A stretch of 64,000 nucleotides of DNA from Anaerolineae bacterium (GCA_022824365.1 JAJEAA010000006.1:1-64000); one strand, 5' to 3'. Positions 8,833 through 17,788 are shown, counted from the stretch's first letter. A program made the numbers and translations. The notes: generated from the sequence alone by a model not told the origin.

Positions 8833-10080
8833 TCAGTTCGCGACGCCGGCGACATCCAGCGCGGCTTGCAGCAGGACGTTGCAGACCGCTTCCAGATCTT
8901 CCGGTTCGGCGCTTTCCGATTCGTGGTGGCTGACGCCGTCTTTGCAAGGCGCGAATAGCATCGCCGTCGGGCAACGCTCCGCGACATAGCAGGCATCGTG
9001 ACCGGCGCCGGAAGTGATGTATGTGTGGGCGAGGTCCAGCCGCTCACAGGCGCGTTTCAGCGCGGCGACGCAATCCGCGTCAAAAGCGACCGGCGCGGTG
9101 TGGGATATCTGCTCAAGCGAAAGTTCCAAGCCAATATCGGCGGCGACGTCGGCGCAGACCTGGCGTAAGGCGGCATCCATCGCGGCCAGCGTCTCGGCTG
9201 ACGGGTGGCGCATATCGACGGTGAAGTTGACCCGCCCGGGGATGACATTGCGCGAACCCGGTCCCACCTCGACTTGACTGCCGACCGTGCCGCGAGCCAG
9301 CGGCGCGTACTCATGGGCGATGTCGTCGACCGCCTGCGCGATCCGCGCCATGCCCAGCAAGGCGTTTCGCCGCCCGATCATCGGGGTCGAGCCGGTGTGC
9401 GAGGCGAATCCTTCCAGGGAAATATCGTACCAGCGGAAGCCCTGCGCTGCATTCACGACGCCGACGGCGATGCCTTCTGTGTCCAGGATGGGTCCCTGCT
9501 CAATATGACATTCGAAGAAGGCGGAGAAGGCCTGGTCGCGCACGGACGCCTCGCCCCGATAGCTGATGCGCTCGAGCTCGTCCAGCAAGGTCGCGCCGCT
9601 ATCAACCGCGCGGCGGGAAAGCGCCCAGTCCAAGTCAAAGACACCGCCGTATACGCCGGAAGCCAGCATGGACGGGGCGAAGCGAGCGCCCTCTTCATTT
9701 GTCCAATTCACCACTTCCAGCGGCGCGACCGTCTTGACGCCCCGGTCGTTCAGCGTGCGGATGACTTCCAAGCCCGCCAGCACGCCAAAGACGCCATCAA
9801 AGCGGCCGCCGAAGGGCTGGGTATCGAGGTGGCTGCCCATGCCGACAGGCGCGCGGCCGTCTTCAGCGCCAGCGCGGCGGGCGAACATATCGCCCATCTC
9901 ATCGACCGTCATTGCCAGGCCCGCATCGGCGCACCAACGAGCGAAGAGGTCGCGCGCGGCTTTGTCTTCATCGCTGAGCGTCAGGCGATGGCTGCCGCCG
10001 TTTGCCGTCGCGCCGATCTCCGCCATCGTCATGATGCTGTCCCAGAGGCGCGCGCCATCGACGCGCATGTCATCCGTCAT
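8833..10080 (-). CDS. M20-family amidase/hydantoinase-carbamoylase
   Basis: A 415-residue enzyme. Metal ligands are visible as His84 (MGSHLDTQ), Asp95 (GGRFDG), Glu129-Glu130 (NEEGARF), a His in FFECHIEQGP and a late His in SHHESES. Further motifs are ASHTGSTPM in the lid domain and TSGAGHDAC. This is the pattern of N-carbamoyl-L-amino-acid hydrolases and allantoate or ureidoglycolate amidohydrolases, which release ammonia and CO2 from a carbamoyl compound in the cytoplasm; the exact substrate is open. GGAGGAAGAC precedes the ATG. It lies 45 bases downstream of the sulfatase gene, so the two probably form an operon. Confidence 0.9.
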   Translation of the reverse strand: MTDDMRVDGARLWDSIMTMAEIGATANGGSHRLTLSDEDKAARDLFARWCADAGLAMTVDEMGDMFARRAGAEDGRAPVGMGSHLDTQPFGGRFDGVFGVLAGLEVIRTLNDRGVKTVAPLEVVNWTNEEGARFAPSMLASGVYGGVFDLDWALSRRAVDSGATLLDELERISYRGEASVRDQAFSAFFECHIEQGPILDTEGIAVGVVNAAQGFRWYDISLEGFASHTGSTPMIGRRNALLGMARIAQAVDDIAHEYAPLARGTVGSQVEVGPGSRNVIPGRVNFTVDMRHPSAETLAAMDAALRQVCADVAADIGLELSLEQISHTAPVAFDADCVAALKRACERLDLAHTYITSGAGHDACYVAERCPTAMLFAPCKDGVSHHESESAEPEDLEAVCNVLLQAALDVAGVAN

Positions 10081-10125
10081 TGTCTTCCTCCGTTGACTCC
10101 CGCTCGCTCAGCCGTCCGCTGGCGA

Positions 10126-11466
10126 TTACGTTTTCGCCTCAGCTGCGAGTGGATCGTTGGCGCGGGCTTGCCGTTGGCGCAGTTTCTCCTTCAAGCGGGA
10201 AATCACGGCGGCATATTCTGATTGATCGATGAGGTTGCTCCGCTCCCAAGGGTCAGCCTCAAGGTCAAAAAGTTGCCAGGTGACTTCTCCGGCGACGACC
10301 GTCTGGATCAGCTTGTGGCGCTCGTCCTTGATGCTGCGCTGGTAGGGCTCGCCGCGCGGATGCCCGAAGACGCTTTGATAAGCCGAGAAGATCAGCTTGC
10401 GGTGTTTGTAAGTGACTTCGTCCAGCAGGGCGGCCAGGCTGTGCCCGGCGCTGGTCTCGGGGATGTCGACCCCGGCCAGTTGCAGCAGCGTCGGGTAGAG
10501 ATCGTGCAGGTAGAGCATGGCGCGGCTGCGCAAGCCGGTCGGCACGCCCGGACCGCGCATGACGAGGGGGATGCGCATGCTGTGGTCATATAGATTCTGC
10601 TTGCCCATCAAGCCATGCTGGCCGACGCCCAAGCCATGATCCGAGGTATAGATGACGATGGTGTTGTCGCTTAAGCCGCGCGCCGCAAGCGTCTCCAGGA
10701 TGCGCCCGATCTCCATATCCATGTGCGAGATCATGCCGTAATAATCGGCGATATGCCGCTTGATCTCGGCTTCGGTTCGCGGGTAGCCGGCCAGCAATTC
10801 ATCGCGGATGTCGCTGACGCCGGTATCGAAAGGGTGCTCGGGCAGGAAGTTGGGCGGCAACTCGATATCGGCGGGGTCGTACATCGTGTCGTATGGCGCT
10901 GGCGCGGTGCGCGGATCGTGCGGCGAAGTGAAGGCGATATAGGCGAAGAAGGGATTATCGTCCGGGGCGCGCTTGTTCAGAAAATTTATCATCTCGTCGG
11001 CGAAGACAGTAGTCGAATGGCCATCGGCCAGATAGGCATCCGCGGGCGGGTAAATGCCGTCAGGATCGAAGTCGTTGACCGGCATGGCGTATTGATCGTT
11101 CATGCCGCCGAAGAAGACCTTGCCGCTTTCGCCGAAGCAGCGGGCATAGCTGCCGCGGCGGTTATGCCATTTGCCCGTGCCGAATGCCGTGTAGCCAGCG
11201 CCGCGCAGCAATTCCGGCAGCAGCGGGATATCGTCCGGCAGCGGGTCGGGCGTATCAAAGAGGTTCTGTCCCGTCATCAACATGCCGCGGCTGGGCATGC
11301 AGACCGCGCCGGAGGTGGAACCCATGATATGCGCCTGGGCGAAGCAAGCGCCGTCGGCGATAAGCTGATCGAAGACAGGCGTCTTCACGGCTTCAATTCC
11401 CAGCGCGCCGAGAGCGGAATGCCGGTGGTCATCGGCAATCATGAAGAGGAAATTGGGTTGACTCAT
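10126..11466 (-). CDS. Sulfatase (formylglycine-dependent type I)
   Basis: Starting at the ATG at 11466 (GAGGG upstream) the protein is 446 residues and opens with MSQPNFLFMIADDHR, whose two Asp bind the metal. The formylglycine signature C-x-P-S-R is at 56-60 (CMPSR). Later metal and substrate motifs include TSDHGLGVGQHGLMGKQ. It hydrolyses a sulfate ester, with the choline-sulfatase/iduronate-sulfatase branch the nearest by eye. It has no signal peptide and so is probably cytoplasmic. The Cys must be converted to formylglycine by a maturase not seen in this window. It is transcribed with the M20 hydrolase. Confidence 0.9.
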   Translation of the reverse strand: MSQPNFLFMIADDHRHSALGALGIEAVKTPVFDQLIADGACFAQAHIMGSTSGAVCMPSRGMLMTGQNLFDTPDPLPDDIPLLPELLRGAGYTAFGTGKWHNRRGSYARCFGESGKVFFGGMNDQYAMPVNDFDPDGIYPPADAYLADGHSTTVFADEMINFLNKRAPDDNPFFAYIAFTSPHDPRTAPAPYDTMYDPADIELPPNFLPEHPFDTGVSDIRDELLAGYPRTEAEIKRHIADYYGMISHMDMEIGRILETLAARGLSDNTIVIYTSDHGLGVGQHGLMGKQNLYDHSMRIPLVMRGPGVPTGLRSRAMLYLHDLYPTLLQLAGVDIPETSAGHSLAALLDEVTYKHRKLIFSAYQSVFGHPRGEPYQRSIKDERHKLIQTVVAGEVTWQLFDLEADPWERSNLIDQSEYAAVISRLKEKLRQRQARANDPLAAEAKT

Positions 11467-11883
11467 CGCGGGAGCCCTCGTGTCGGTATGCCTAAATTCA
11501 TCATACACCTTTGAGATTTGCCCTGCAAGAAAAAGCGGCCATGGGAGTTTCTAATCTGTGGATTTCCTTCTTCAATTGCAGCTTGGTCTTTTGCATCAAC
11601 CATGCCAAATTAGACCTTCACTACCGGACAAGCCTTGTAGGGGCGACTCTGTGAGTCGCCCGCTTACAACATCCACTACATTTCATTTGTCGCATGACCA
11701 ACTTGGTTTTACTGAGAAAACGAGTACCCTGAGAAAGAGGCCCGGCGCTCATGACAGATGGACCGGCGCTTGGCTTTATCGCGGCTGGTTGGACGCGTGC
11801 CGGGCATATGTCGTCATAAGTTTTTAAGAATTGTCTGTTAAAATTGGCGCATGATTGCTCGGTAGGATGGGCAGGTGTTTTGC
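11467..11883. other. Intergenic region with palindromic repeat
   Basis: This 417-base gap separates divergent genes (sulfatase, minus; WD40-like protein, plus). Apart from the perfect palindrome at 11641-11661 no gene, tRNA or convincing promoter pair was found. Short frames inside it lack family-like sequence. Confidence 0.5.
11636..11661. repeat. TGTAGGGGCGAC-type palindromic repeat
   Basis: TGTAG followed by GGGCGACTC (11641-11649), loop TGT, then GAGTCGCCC (11653-11661): a perfect 9-base stem. The motif TGTAGGGGCGA recurs at 19640, and on the other strand (TCGCCCCTACA) at 35546 and 51505. The hairpin at 24703-24723 has the same 9-3-9 architecture. Confidence 0.75.
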
Positions 11884-12939
11884 ATGAATCGTCTGTTACT
11901 GGTGATATTGATTCTTATGCTGCTTTCCGCGCCGCTGGCGGCTCAAGAGTCCGAAGCCGCGCTGATATTGCAGCATGACTCCGGCGTGGTGACCGGATCC
12001 TGGAACAGCGCCGAGACGGAGATCCTCACGGCGACGGAAGGCGGCTTGACGCGGGTATGGTCGGCGGAGACCGGCGAGCCGCTGCTGACGATCGACCATG
12101 GCGGCAATCCCTTGACGCATGCCTATTGGGTCGATGAGGGCGCGGCCATCCTCTCGGCTGATGAGAGCGGTTTGGTCTTGTTGAGCGAGCGCGACGATGG
12201 CGCGGAATTGCGGCGCTGGCAGTTGGATGGCATGCCGGTCGCGCTGGAAATCAACGCGGCTGGGACGGGGGCGCTGGTCTTCACGGATCTTGGCGGCGGC
12301 GCGATATTGTCGCTGGCGGATGGCGCTTTGATCGCCGAATTTGATACGAGCGCCGAAATCAGCGGCGCCGCTTATAGCGCGGATGAGACGCGTGCCCGGG
12401 CTTGGTCGGAAGATGGCGCGGTCTACAGTTGGCGTCTCACCTCCGGCGAAAGCTTCGAGGCGCGGCCGCCGCATCGCGGCATGTTACAGGGATTGCTTTG
12501 GAATGCCGATGATACGCGCGTGCTGGCTTGGTTCACGGACGGCTTGGTCAATGTCTACGAATCTGACGGCGTCAGCATCGGCCGCGGCCGCATCAGTGGC
12601 GCGCGTCATAACAGCTTTGTGCAGCGGGCCATCTGGTCGGCGGATGAATCGCTGGTGATGTCCTGGGCGGGCGATGATACGGTTCATGTCTGGCGGGCCG
12701 ACAGCGGACGCTCGCAGGGCGTGTATCGTCACGAAGACTGGGTGATCGGCGCGCGTTGGGATCCGGCTGAGGAACGTGTCTTGTCCTGGTCGCATATATA
12801 TGTGTACCTGTGGGAGAGCGAGCGTGAGTGGCAGCGCTTCCGTCATGGAAACCTGGTGCGCGGCGCGGTCTGGAACGACGATGCGACGCGGATCTTGTCC
12901 TGGTCCTGGGATGGGACGGCGCGGGTTTGGGCGGCTTGA
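11884..12939 (+). CDS. Secreted WD40-like repeat protein
   Basis: ATG at 11884 (GGCAGG upstream) gives 351 residues with a signal peptide (MNRLLLVILILMLLSAPLAA then QES). The rest is a beta-propeller of about seven blades, each about 42 residues. The blades carry repeated phrases such as GSWNSAETEILTATEGG, ARAWSEDGAVYSW, GARWDPAEERVLSWS and AVWNDDATRILSWSWDG, then TARVW at the end. WD40 propellers act as binding platforms and have no predicted catalysis. The export signal places it outside the membrane. It converges on a PAP2-like gene 7 bases downstream. Confidence 0.85.
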   Translation: MNRLLLVILILMLLSAPLAAQESEAALILQHDSGVVTGSWNSAETEILTATEGGLTRVWSAETGEPLLTIDHGGNPLTHAYWVDEGAAILSADESGLVLLSERDDGAELRRWQLDGMPVALEINAAGTGALVFTDLGGGAILSLADGALIAEFDTSAEISGAAYSADETRARAWSEDGAVYSWRLTSGESFEARPPHRGMLQGLLWNADDTRVLAWFTDGLVNVYESDGVSIGRGRISGARHNSFVQRAIWSADESLVMSWAGDDTVHVWRADSGRSQGVYRHEDWVIGARWDPAEERVLSWSHIYVYLWESEREWQRFRHGNLVRGAVWNDDATRILSWSWDGTARVWAA

Positions 12940-12946
12940 GCGGCGC

Positions 12947-13588
12947 CTAGAGCATCAAGCCCAAGGCGGCCACCACCGCCAGCGGAGTGATGACGCCGAT
13001 GAGCGCGCCCATCAGGATTTGAGCGGCAGTGTGGCGTTTTAGCGCCAGCCGCGCCAATGCCGCCAGCAGCAGCAGCGGCATAAAAAGCAAGCTCTGACTG
13101 AATCCGAAGATCACAGCGGTGGCCGAAATGACGCTGGCCATGGCCATGGCGTGCAGGCTGATATGGATGAAGAATGTGCCCGCCAGGATGATGATCAATT
13201 CGACGATGCTGACGATGGTGACCACCTGCAGCGCCGGGTCAGCGCCATAATGAACCATGAGCGCGACCGAGATCAGGCCCGCGACGATAGCGATGGAATA
13301 GGGGATGTAGCGCTCGCGGCTGAGGGGCATGTGCATGTCGCTGATCTTGCCCTTGCGCACGTTGTAAGCGACGAAGAGCATCGGCGCGACGCAGATCGAA
13401 AATACGAAGAGCGACGCGAATATGAAGCCCTTGACGGCGCTGTTGCTGCCGGGCAGGATGACGGTATACACCCAAATCGCCCAGACCAGCGGCGGACTCA
13501 AGATCAAAGAGACAACATGCGCCCACAGGCAGTCATCGCTTGGCAATCGGTGACGCAGCGCCGCGGGCAGCGGCAAGCGGATATCCAT
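12947..13588 (-). CDS. PAP2-like integral membrane phosphatase
   Basis: A 213-residue protein with about six membrane segments. PAP2-type residues appear as K..R in KISDMHMPLSRER, a central HISLHA and a last motif ARLALKRHTAAQILMGALIG (R-x5-H-T-x-x-Q), the variant seen in PAP2 proteins of several environmental phyla rather than the classical SRxxxxxHxxxD. It could dephosphorylate a lipid phosphate such as phosphatidate or an undecaprenyl carrier, but activity is not proven by the motif. A TATAAT on the minus strand lies 33 bases before the start. Confidence 0.7.
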   Translation of the reverse strand: MDIRLPLPAALRHRLPSDDCLWAHVVSLILSPPLVWAIWVYTVILPGSNSAVKGFIFASLFVFSICVAPMLFVAYNVRKGKISDMHMPLSRERYIPYSIAIVAGLISVALMVHYGADPALQVVTIVSIVELIIILAGTFFIHISLHAMAMASVISATAVIFGFSQSLLFMPLLLLAALARLALKRHTAAQILMGALIGVITPLAVVAALGLML

Positions 13589-13620
13589 CAGCGTCGTCCC
13601 TATCGCTACCTCAAGCTATC

Positions 13621-13626
13621 ATTATA
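13621..13626 (-). promoter_or_regulatory. Possible -10 element of the PAP2-like gene
   Basis: Minus-strand TATAAT at 13626-13621, 33 bases upstream of the ATG at 13588. The hexamer 17 bases further up (GGTATA) is a poor -35, so only the -10 is supported. Confidence 0.35.
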
Positions 13627-13696
13627 ACGGTTACCCAATAAGGTATACCACAAACAGGGTAAGCGCGCGTTATGCCGCCTGGAAGGCTTTCAGTTG

Positions 13697-14161
13697 TTAA
13701 CAGGCGTCGGCGCGCTCCAGCAGGGCGAGCAGACCGACCGGATAGAGCGGGGGCGCGCTTGCGCTGCGAAAGAATCCGAGTGTCTTCCAACTGCCTTCGT
13801 AGAGAATCTCGCCGTCATCTCTGCCGATAATCTTGAGATCGTCCCGGTTCAGCGCCGAGTCGCGAAACTTGCCGTCGTAGATCAGCACGATTTCGTGACC
13901 GGCTTGACCCTCGAAAGTGAAGATGTTCTCCAGCGCGCCGAGATACTCCAGGTCCGTGACTTCAGCGCCGATCTCTTCCCGCGCTTCGCGGATGACGGTC
14001 TCGCAGCCGCGTTCGCCGAATTCGATTCGGCCGCCGATGGGGCGGTAGAAGGTCTGGTCTTTGTGCGAGTCGTAGCCGCGGGCGACGAAGATTTTGTCGG
14101 CGCGGCGGAAAACGCAGAGCGCCAGCGGACGGATCCGCGCTTTTTTCTTCTTCTTGGCCAT
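13697..14161 (-). CDS. NUDIX hydrolase
   Basis: ATG at 14161 gives 154 residues; an in-frame TTG at 14179 would overlap the permease gene. A lysine-rich start (MAKKKKKARIR) is followed by the NUDIX box G44-x5-E50-x7-R58-E59-A-x-E62-E63-x-G65, complete with its metal-binding glutamates. It would hydrolyse a nucleoside diphosphate linked to another moiety. It is the last gene of the ABC-importer run, 4 bases after the permease stop, which suggests a link with imported nucleosides or a related compound; this link is inferred. Confidence 0.9.
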   Translation of the reverse strand: MAKKKKKARIRPLALCVFRRADKIFVARGYDSHKDQTFYRPIGGRIEFGERGCETVIREAREEIGAEVTDLEYLGALENIFTFEGQAGHEIVLIYDGKFRDSALNRDDLKIIGRDDGEILYEGSWKTLGFFRSASAPPLYPVGLLALLERADAC

Positions 14162-14165
14162 ATCC

Positions 14166-15188
14166 TTATTCCGCTTCAAAGCGGGTCCCCAGCGCTTTAG
14201 GCGGGTCGGAACGCAGGAAAGCCCGCAGGCGGTGTTGGACGCCGCGGGGCATATATTGAAGCAGACGCTCGGTGAGCCCGCCGCTGACGATGAGCAAGGT
14301 GACGATCATCAGCAGCCAGGGCAGGGTATTCAGCAAGACGAAGGGGAAGTTGATCTCCTGACCGAAGATGAACAGCCCATTGGTCTGGATGTTGCTGGAG
14401 ACGGCCCGCAGCGCGGCAAAGAGATAAGCGCCGAGGACCGCGCGGAAGGGGTGCCAGCCGCCGAAGATGACGATGGCCAACGCGATCCAGCCATCGCCTT
14501 GCATGGCGGGCGGGCTGGACCAGCCCGGTTTCACGTTGAGCGAATAGGCCGCGCCAGCCAAGCCAACCAATGCGCCGCCCAGAAATGTGTACCAGTAACG
14601 CAGGCGCTGCACCGGGGCGCCCCGGGCATAAGCCGCTTCCGGTCGCTCGCCGATAGCGCGCAACGCCAAGCCGCCCTTGGTGCGGAAGAGCCAGAACCAA
14701 ATGGCGAACATCAAAAAATAGCTGAAATAGACCAGCGCGTTCTGCTGGAAGAAGATCGCGCCCAGGATAGGAATATCTTCGAGGACCGGGATGGCGAAGC
14801 GAGTAATCTGGGGACCGGGGATGCGGGTGTAATCAGCGCCGAGGAAGCGCGCCAAATCCGCCGCCAGCAGGGTCAGGACGAAGCCGACCGCGACCTGGTC
14901 CCGCCGCAGCTTGATGCTGGAGAAGCCGACCAGCACCGCGATCAAAGCGCCGACGAGCATGGCGACGGCGATGCCCAGGGCGATCTGCATCGGCACATCA
15001 AGCACGCCGGCTTCCTGGGCGGTCCAAGCGGCGGCGAAACCGAGGACGGCCGCCAGCGCCAGGCTGCCATCCAGCGAGAGATTGACGACGCCGGCCCGCT
15101 CGGTAATGGTCTCGCCCAGGCTGGCGATGACCAGCGGCGTGGCCGTGCCGATGATGCTGCCGAGGGTGTTGAGAAATTCTTCGTTCAT
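14166..15188 (-). CDS. ABC importer permease, nucleoside/simple-sugar type (NupQ-like)
   Basis: A 340-residue permease with about eight to ten membrane helices. The N-terminus (ATPLVIASLGETITERAGVVN, split by family convention into A-G-E then E-R-A-G-V-x-N-L) is diagnostic of the BMP-type importer permeases that pair with an RbsA-like ATPase, such as the nucleoside importers YufQ/NupQ. It overlaps the upstream permease by four bases (ATGA at 15188-15185), so the pair is translationally coupled and forms the membrane heterodimer. Confidence 0.9.
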   Translation of the reverse strand: MNEEFLNTLGSIIGTATPLVIASLGETITERAGVVNLSLDGSLALAAVLGFAAAWTAQEAGVLDVPMQIALGIAVAMLVGALIAVLVGFSSIKLRRDQVAVGFVLTLLAADLARFLGADYTRIPGPQITRFAIPVLEDIPILGAIFFQQNALVYFSYFLMFAIWFWLFRTKGGLALRAIGERPEAAYARGAPVQRLRYWYTFLGGALVGLAGAAYSLNVKPGWSSPPAMQGDGWIALAIVIFGGWHPFRAVLGAYLFAALRAVSSNIQTNGLFIFGQEINFPFVLLNTLPWLLMIVTLLIVSGGLTERLLQYMPRGVQHRLRAFLRSDPPKALGTRFEAE

Positions 15189-16345
15189 CTCACCCCCTCT
15201 AAATCTGCCCCATCGCCATGGGGAAGACTTTTACGCTGCGCTCTAAACTCCCCTCCCTGATGCATCGGGGAGGGGTCGGATGTGTCGTCTTCATCAGCCA
15301 GCGTCCCCGGGAAAAACACCTCCTGCACGCCATGAAACAGAATCACGAACAGGACGAGCATGCCTTGCAAAACGCCGGCCAGCGAGGCATCCAGCTTAAC
15401 CACGATTTGCAGGCGGGTGCTGCCGGTGAGGATGGCGGCGAAGGCGAAGGCGATCAACGGCACCCAGAGCAGGCGGATGCTGAGCAGCAGCACCACCAGC
15501 AAGCCGAGGAAGCCGATCCCGCCCGATGCCAACGGACGCAAGTTATCGAAAGTGAAAAGCACGCGGTAGGAGCCGGCGATGCCCGCCAGCGCCCCACAGA
15601 CCAGGAAGGCGCTCATGGAAGTGCGTTCGGTAGCCACGCCCAGGAGCAGCGCCGAGCGCATGTTCGCCCCGACCGCTTTGAGATTCAAACCCCAGCGGGT
15701 GGCGTTGAGCAGGACGAGCACGATGAGAAAGGCGGCGATGACCAAGGCAATCATGAAGAGGTTGACCGGGAAGGTCGACGAGAACTCCGGCAGCAGAGAA
15801 GCTGTGGGAAAGGGTTCCGTGCCTTGCGCCGAACCGCCGATGCGCGGCTGCCAGGGACCGGAGATCAGGTAGATCGAGATGACATTGACCAAGGCGTTCA
15901 AGGCGACGCCGCCGAAGATCTCGTTGACGCCCAGGCGAATCTTGAGTAAGCCCACGACGAATGCCCAGAACATGCCGCCCAGAGCCGCCAGGGCGATCAG
16001 AATCACGTTGAGCAGGGGCGACAGGCTCTCGTCCATCAGAATGAACTGCGCGCCCCAACTGGCGAATAAGGCGCCCATCATCATCTGGCCTTCGACGCCG
16101 ATATTCCACAAGCCCGCGCGGAAAGTGACGACCAAGCCGATGCTGACGAGGGTCAGGGGAATCCAGAAGTTGAAGACCCCGCCGAGCTTGCGGCTGTCTT
16201 TGAAAGCGCCTTTCCAAAGGGCGTCGACCACTTCGAGCGGGTCGCGGCCCACAGAGATGACGAGAGCGGCCGCCACCGCCAGCGAGATGGCGATGGGGAG
16301 GAGCATGAAGCCGATTTGTACCGCGAGCGCGCGTGGGTTTTTCAT
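15185..16345 (-). CDS. ABC importer permease, nucleoside/simple-sugar type (NupP-like)
   Basis: A 386-residue permease, partner of the next gene. Family features include FRAGLWNIGVEGQMMMGAL near residue 75 and IRLGVNEIFGGVALNALVN in the middle. The last 32 residues, from about T355 (SDPSPMHQGGEFRAQRKS...), are hydrophilic and unlike the family; they are encoded by the G/C-rich hairpin repeat at 15190-15279, so the tail appears to have been added by the repeat. It starts 20 bases after the sulfite-oxidase-like gene and overlaps the second permease. Confidence 0.9.
   Translation of the reverse strand: MKNPRALAVQIGFMLLPIAISLAVAAALVISVGRDPLEVVDALWKGAFKDSRKLGGVFNFWIPLTLVSIGLVVTFRAGLWNIGVEGQMMMGALFASWGAQFILMDESLSPLLNVILIALAALGGMFWAFVVGLLKIRLGVNEIFGGVALNALVNVISIYLISGPWQPRIGGSAQGTEPFPTASLLPEFSSTFPVNLFMIALVIAAFLIVLVLLNATRWGLNLKAVGANMRSALLLGVATERTSMSAFLVCGALAGIAGSYRVLFTFDNLRPLASGGIGFLGLLVVLLLSIRLLWVPLIAFAFAAILTGSTRLQIVVKLDASLAGVLQGMLVLFVILFHGVQEVFFPGTLADEDDTSDPSPMHQGGEFRAQRKSLPHGDGADLEGVR
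15190..15279. repeat. Two-arm G/C-rich hairpin repeat, copy 2 (inside a coding region)
   Basis: Left arm 15190-15223 (CACCCCCTCTAAATCTGCCC then CATCGCCATGGGG). Right arm 15247-15279 (CTCCCCTCCCTGATGCATCG then GGGAGGGG). It has the same design as the intergenic copies but lies within the last 32 codons of a permease gene. Confidence 0.7.
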
Positions 16346-16365
16346 GCTATGAATCCGCTAGTCCC

Positions 16366-17454
16366 CTACTTCAACGTAACCTTCACCCGATGCCAGGCAT
16401 TATTCACATATCCCTTGAAATTCCAAACACTCGCGATTGTCTCCGGCTGACTGTTCGCGGCGCTGTCCCAAGCCCGCACGACCAACTCATGCGTCCCCGG
16501 CGGCAAGTCGAACTCCGCCCGCCAAAGCTGCCAGGTCCAAAGCTGCGGCTCGTTGATGAACTCGGCCCGCTGCCAGGTCTCGCCGCCATCGGGCGAGACG
16601 CTGATCCAGGTGATCTCATGCTCGCCATCGCTCATGGCGTAACCCTCGACGGCGATCTTGCCAGCCGGCAGCAGGCTGCGGTCTTGCGGACGCACGATGA
16701 CCGAATTGACCGGCAGCTTGGTCAACTGCATGCCATCCGAATAATCGACATTGTACATATTGATATGCGGCGGGAATAATTTGTAGCCGACCTGCTGATA
16801 GTGGTTGTCTGACGGCTCTTGCTGGACGCGGATGTCGCTGAGCCATTTGACGCTGCGCGCGCCGATGTAGCCGGGCACGATGACGCGCAAGGGGCAGCCA
16901 TGCGCCAGCGGCAGGTCCTCCCCATTCATGGCGTAAGCCAGCAGGACTTCGCAGCACAGCGCCTTTTCCAGCGGGATGGAACTGCCGAAGGCTTCGCGCT
17001 CGCCATCGCGCAGCATGGTATCCAGCCCGAGGAAAGCGACATGCTCCGCGTCGGCGCTGCTGATGCCGGCGGCGCAGAGCAGGTCGCCCAGGCGAATGCC
17101 GGTCCAGGTGGCGGTGCCGATGGCTTCGATATCCCAGGCCAGTTGATCGTCGATGGGTTTGTAGCTGACCAGTTCCTTGCGTCGGTTGCCGGCGCATTGC
17201 AGGGTGGCGGTCAAGGTATGGCTGGCGAAGTCGTTCTTGATCTGCGCCAGACTCAAGGAAAGCTCTCGCGTGACCATGCCGCTGACGCCCAGGTGGTAGC
17301 TATCGAGCTGCAAATGCGGAATCTGCGTATGATTGCGGACGAAGAAGAGATGCGTCGGCGTGACGAATTCCCGCGCCAATTGGCTGAGCGGCGGACCCGC
17401 GTTCAGGATGTCGTCGTAGGTTTTGGTCTCGTCATGTTTTTCGCTGAGTGGCAT
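16366..17454 (-). CDS. Sulfite-oxidase-family molybdenum enzyme
   Basis: ATG at 17454 is supported by AAAGGAGGG five bases upstream. The product is 362 residues. The N-terminal Moco domain has the molybdenum-ligand Cys87 in LQCAGNRRKEL and the family phrases IGTATWTGIRLGDLL and HGCPLRVIVPGYIGARSVKW. The C-terminal domain is the Mo-co dimerisation Ig fold (ISVSPDGGETWQ). There is no heme domain and no Tat or Sec signal, so it resembles the cytoplasmic plant-type layout. It probably oxidises sulfite or a related sulfur compound; the acceptor is unknown. It sits between the ATPase and permease genes of an importer. Confidence 0.9.
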   Translation of the reverse strand: MPLSEKHDETKTYDDILNAGPPLSQLAREFVTPTHLFFVRNHTQIPHLQLDSYHLGVSGMVTRELSLSLAQIKNDFASHTLTATLQCAGNRRKELVSYKPIDDQLAWDIEAIGTATWTGIRLGDLLCAAGISSADAEHVAFLGLDTMLRDGEREAFGSSIPLEKALCCEVLLAYAMNGEDLPLAHGCPLRVIVPGYIGARSVKWLSDIRVQQEPSDNHYQQVGYKLFPPHINMYNVDYSDGMQLTKLPVNSVIVRPQDRSLLPAGKIAVEGYAMSDGEHEITWISVSPDGGETWQRAEFINEPQLWTWQLWRAEFDLPPGTHELVVRAWDSAANSQPETIASVWNFKGYVNNAWHRVKVTLK

Positions 17455-17529
17455 TTGCCCTCCTTTACCCTCTTTGGATTCCCCCCCCATTAAGACGGAA
17501 GGACTTCTAATCGCCATTGCTCCCCTTCC

Positions 17530-17778
17530 CTACTTGTGGGCTGAGGAGTGGACATGTTTTCTACCCCCATCCCCGGCCCTTCCCCCAAAGCATTGGAGAA
17601 GGGCGACTCGATGATGAAATTGACAATAAACGCGCAAGTAGCTCAAGATTGAGCATCAAAGCCATCTACTTGCAGCGCGCTCCCCCTCCCTGATGCCTCG
17701 GGGAGGGGGTCGGGGGGTGGGGTTGGCTTTGAGATTCGCGCTATTTTCCAAGGTGTCCGCTCCTCAGCTACTTGTGGG
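17530..17778. mobile_element. 227-bp MITE-like element with 14-bp inverted ends and 11-bp target duplication
   Basis: The element spans 17541-17767. Its ends are CTGAGGAGTGGACA (17541-17554) and TGTCCGCTCCTCAG (17754-17767), inverted with one mismatch in 14. It is flanked by the direct repeat CTACTTGTGGG at 17530-17540 and 17768-17778. Joining the flanks without the element restores a typical arm of the hairpin repeat family, so it landed inside an older repeat. Internally it carries two further G/C-rich hairpin arms (17561-17607 and 17680-17723). No transposase frame is inside, so it would move only with help from elsewhere. Confidence 0.75.
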
Positions 17779-17788
17779 GGATGGGGGC

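Noticed and set aside
14094..15260. 388-codon plus-strand frame
   Set aside because: Antisense to the permease and NUDIX genes; composition-driven, no recognisable domain.
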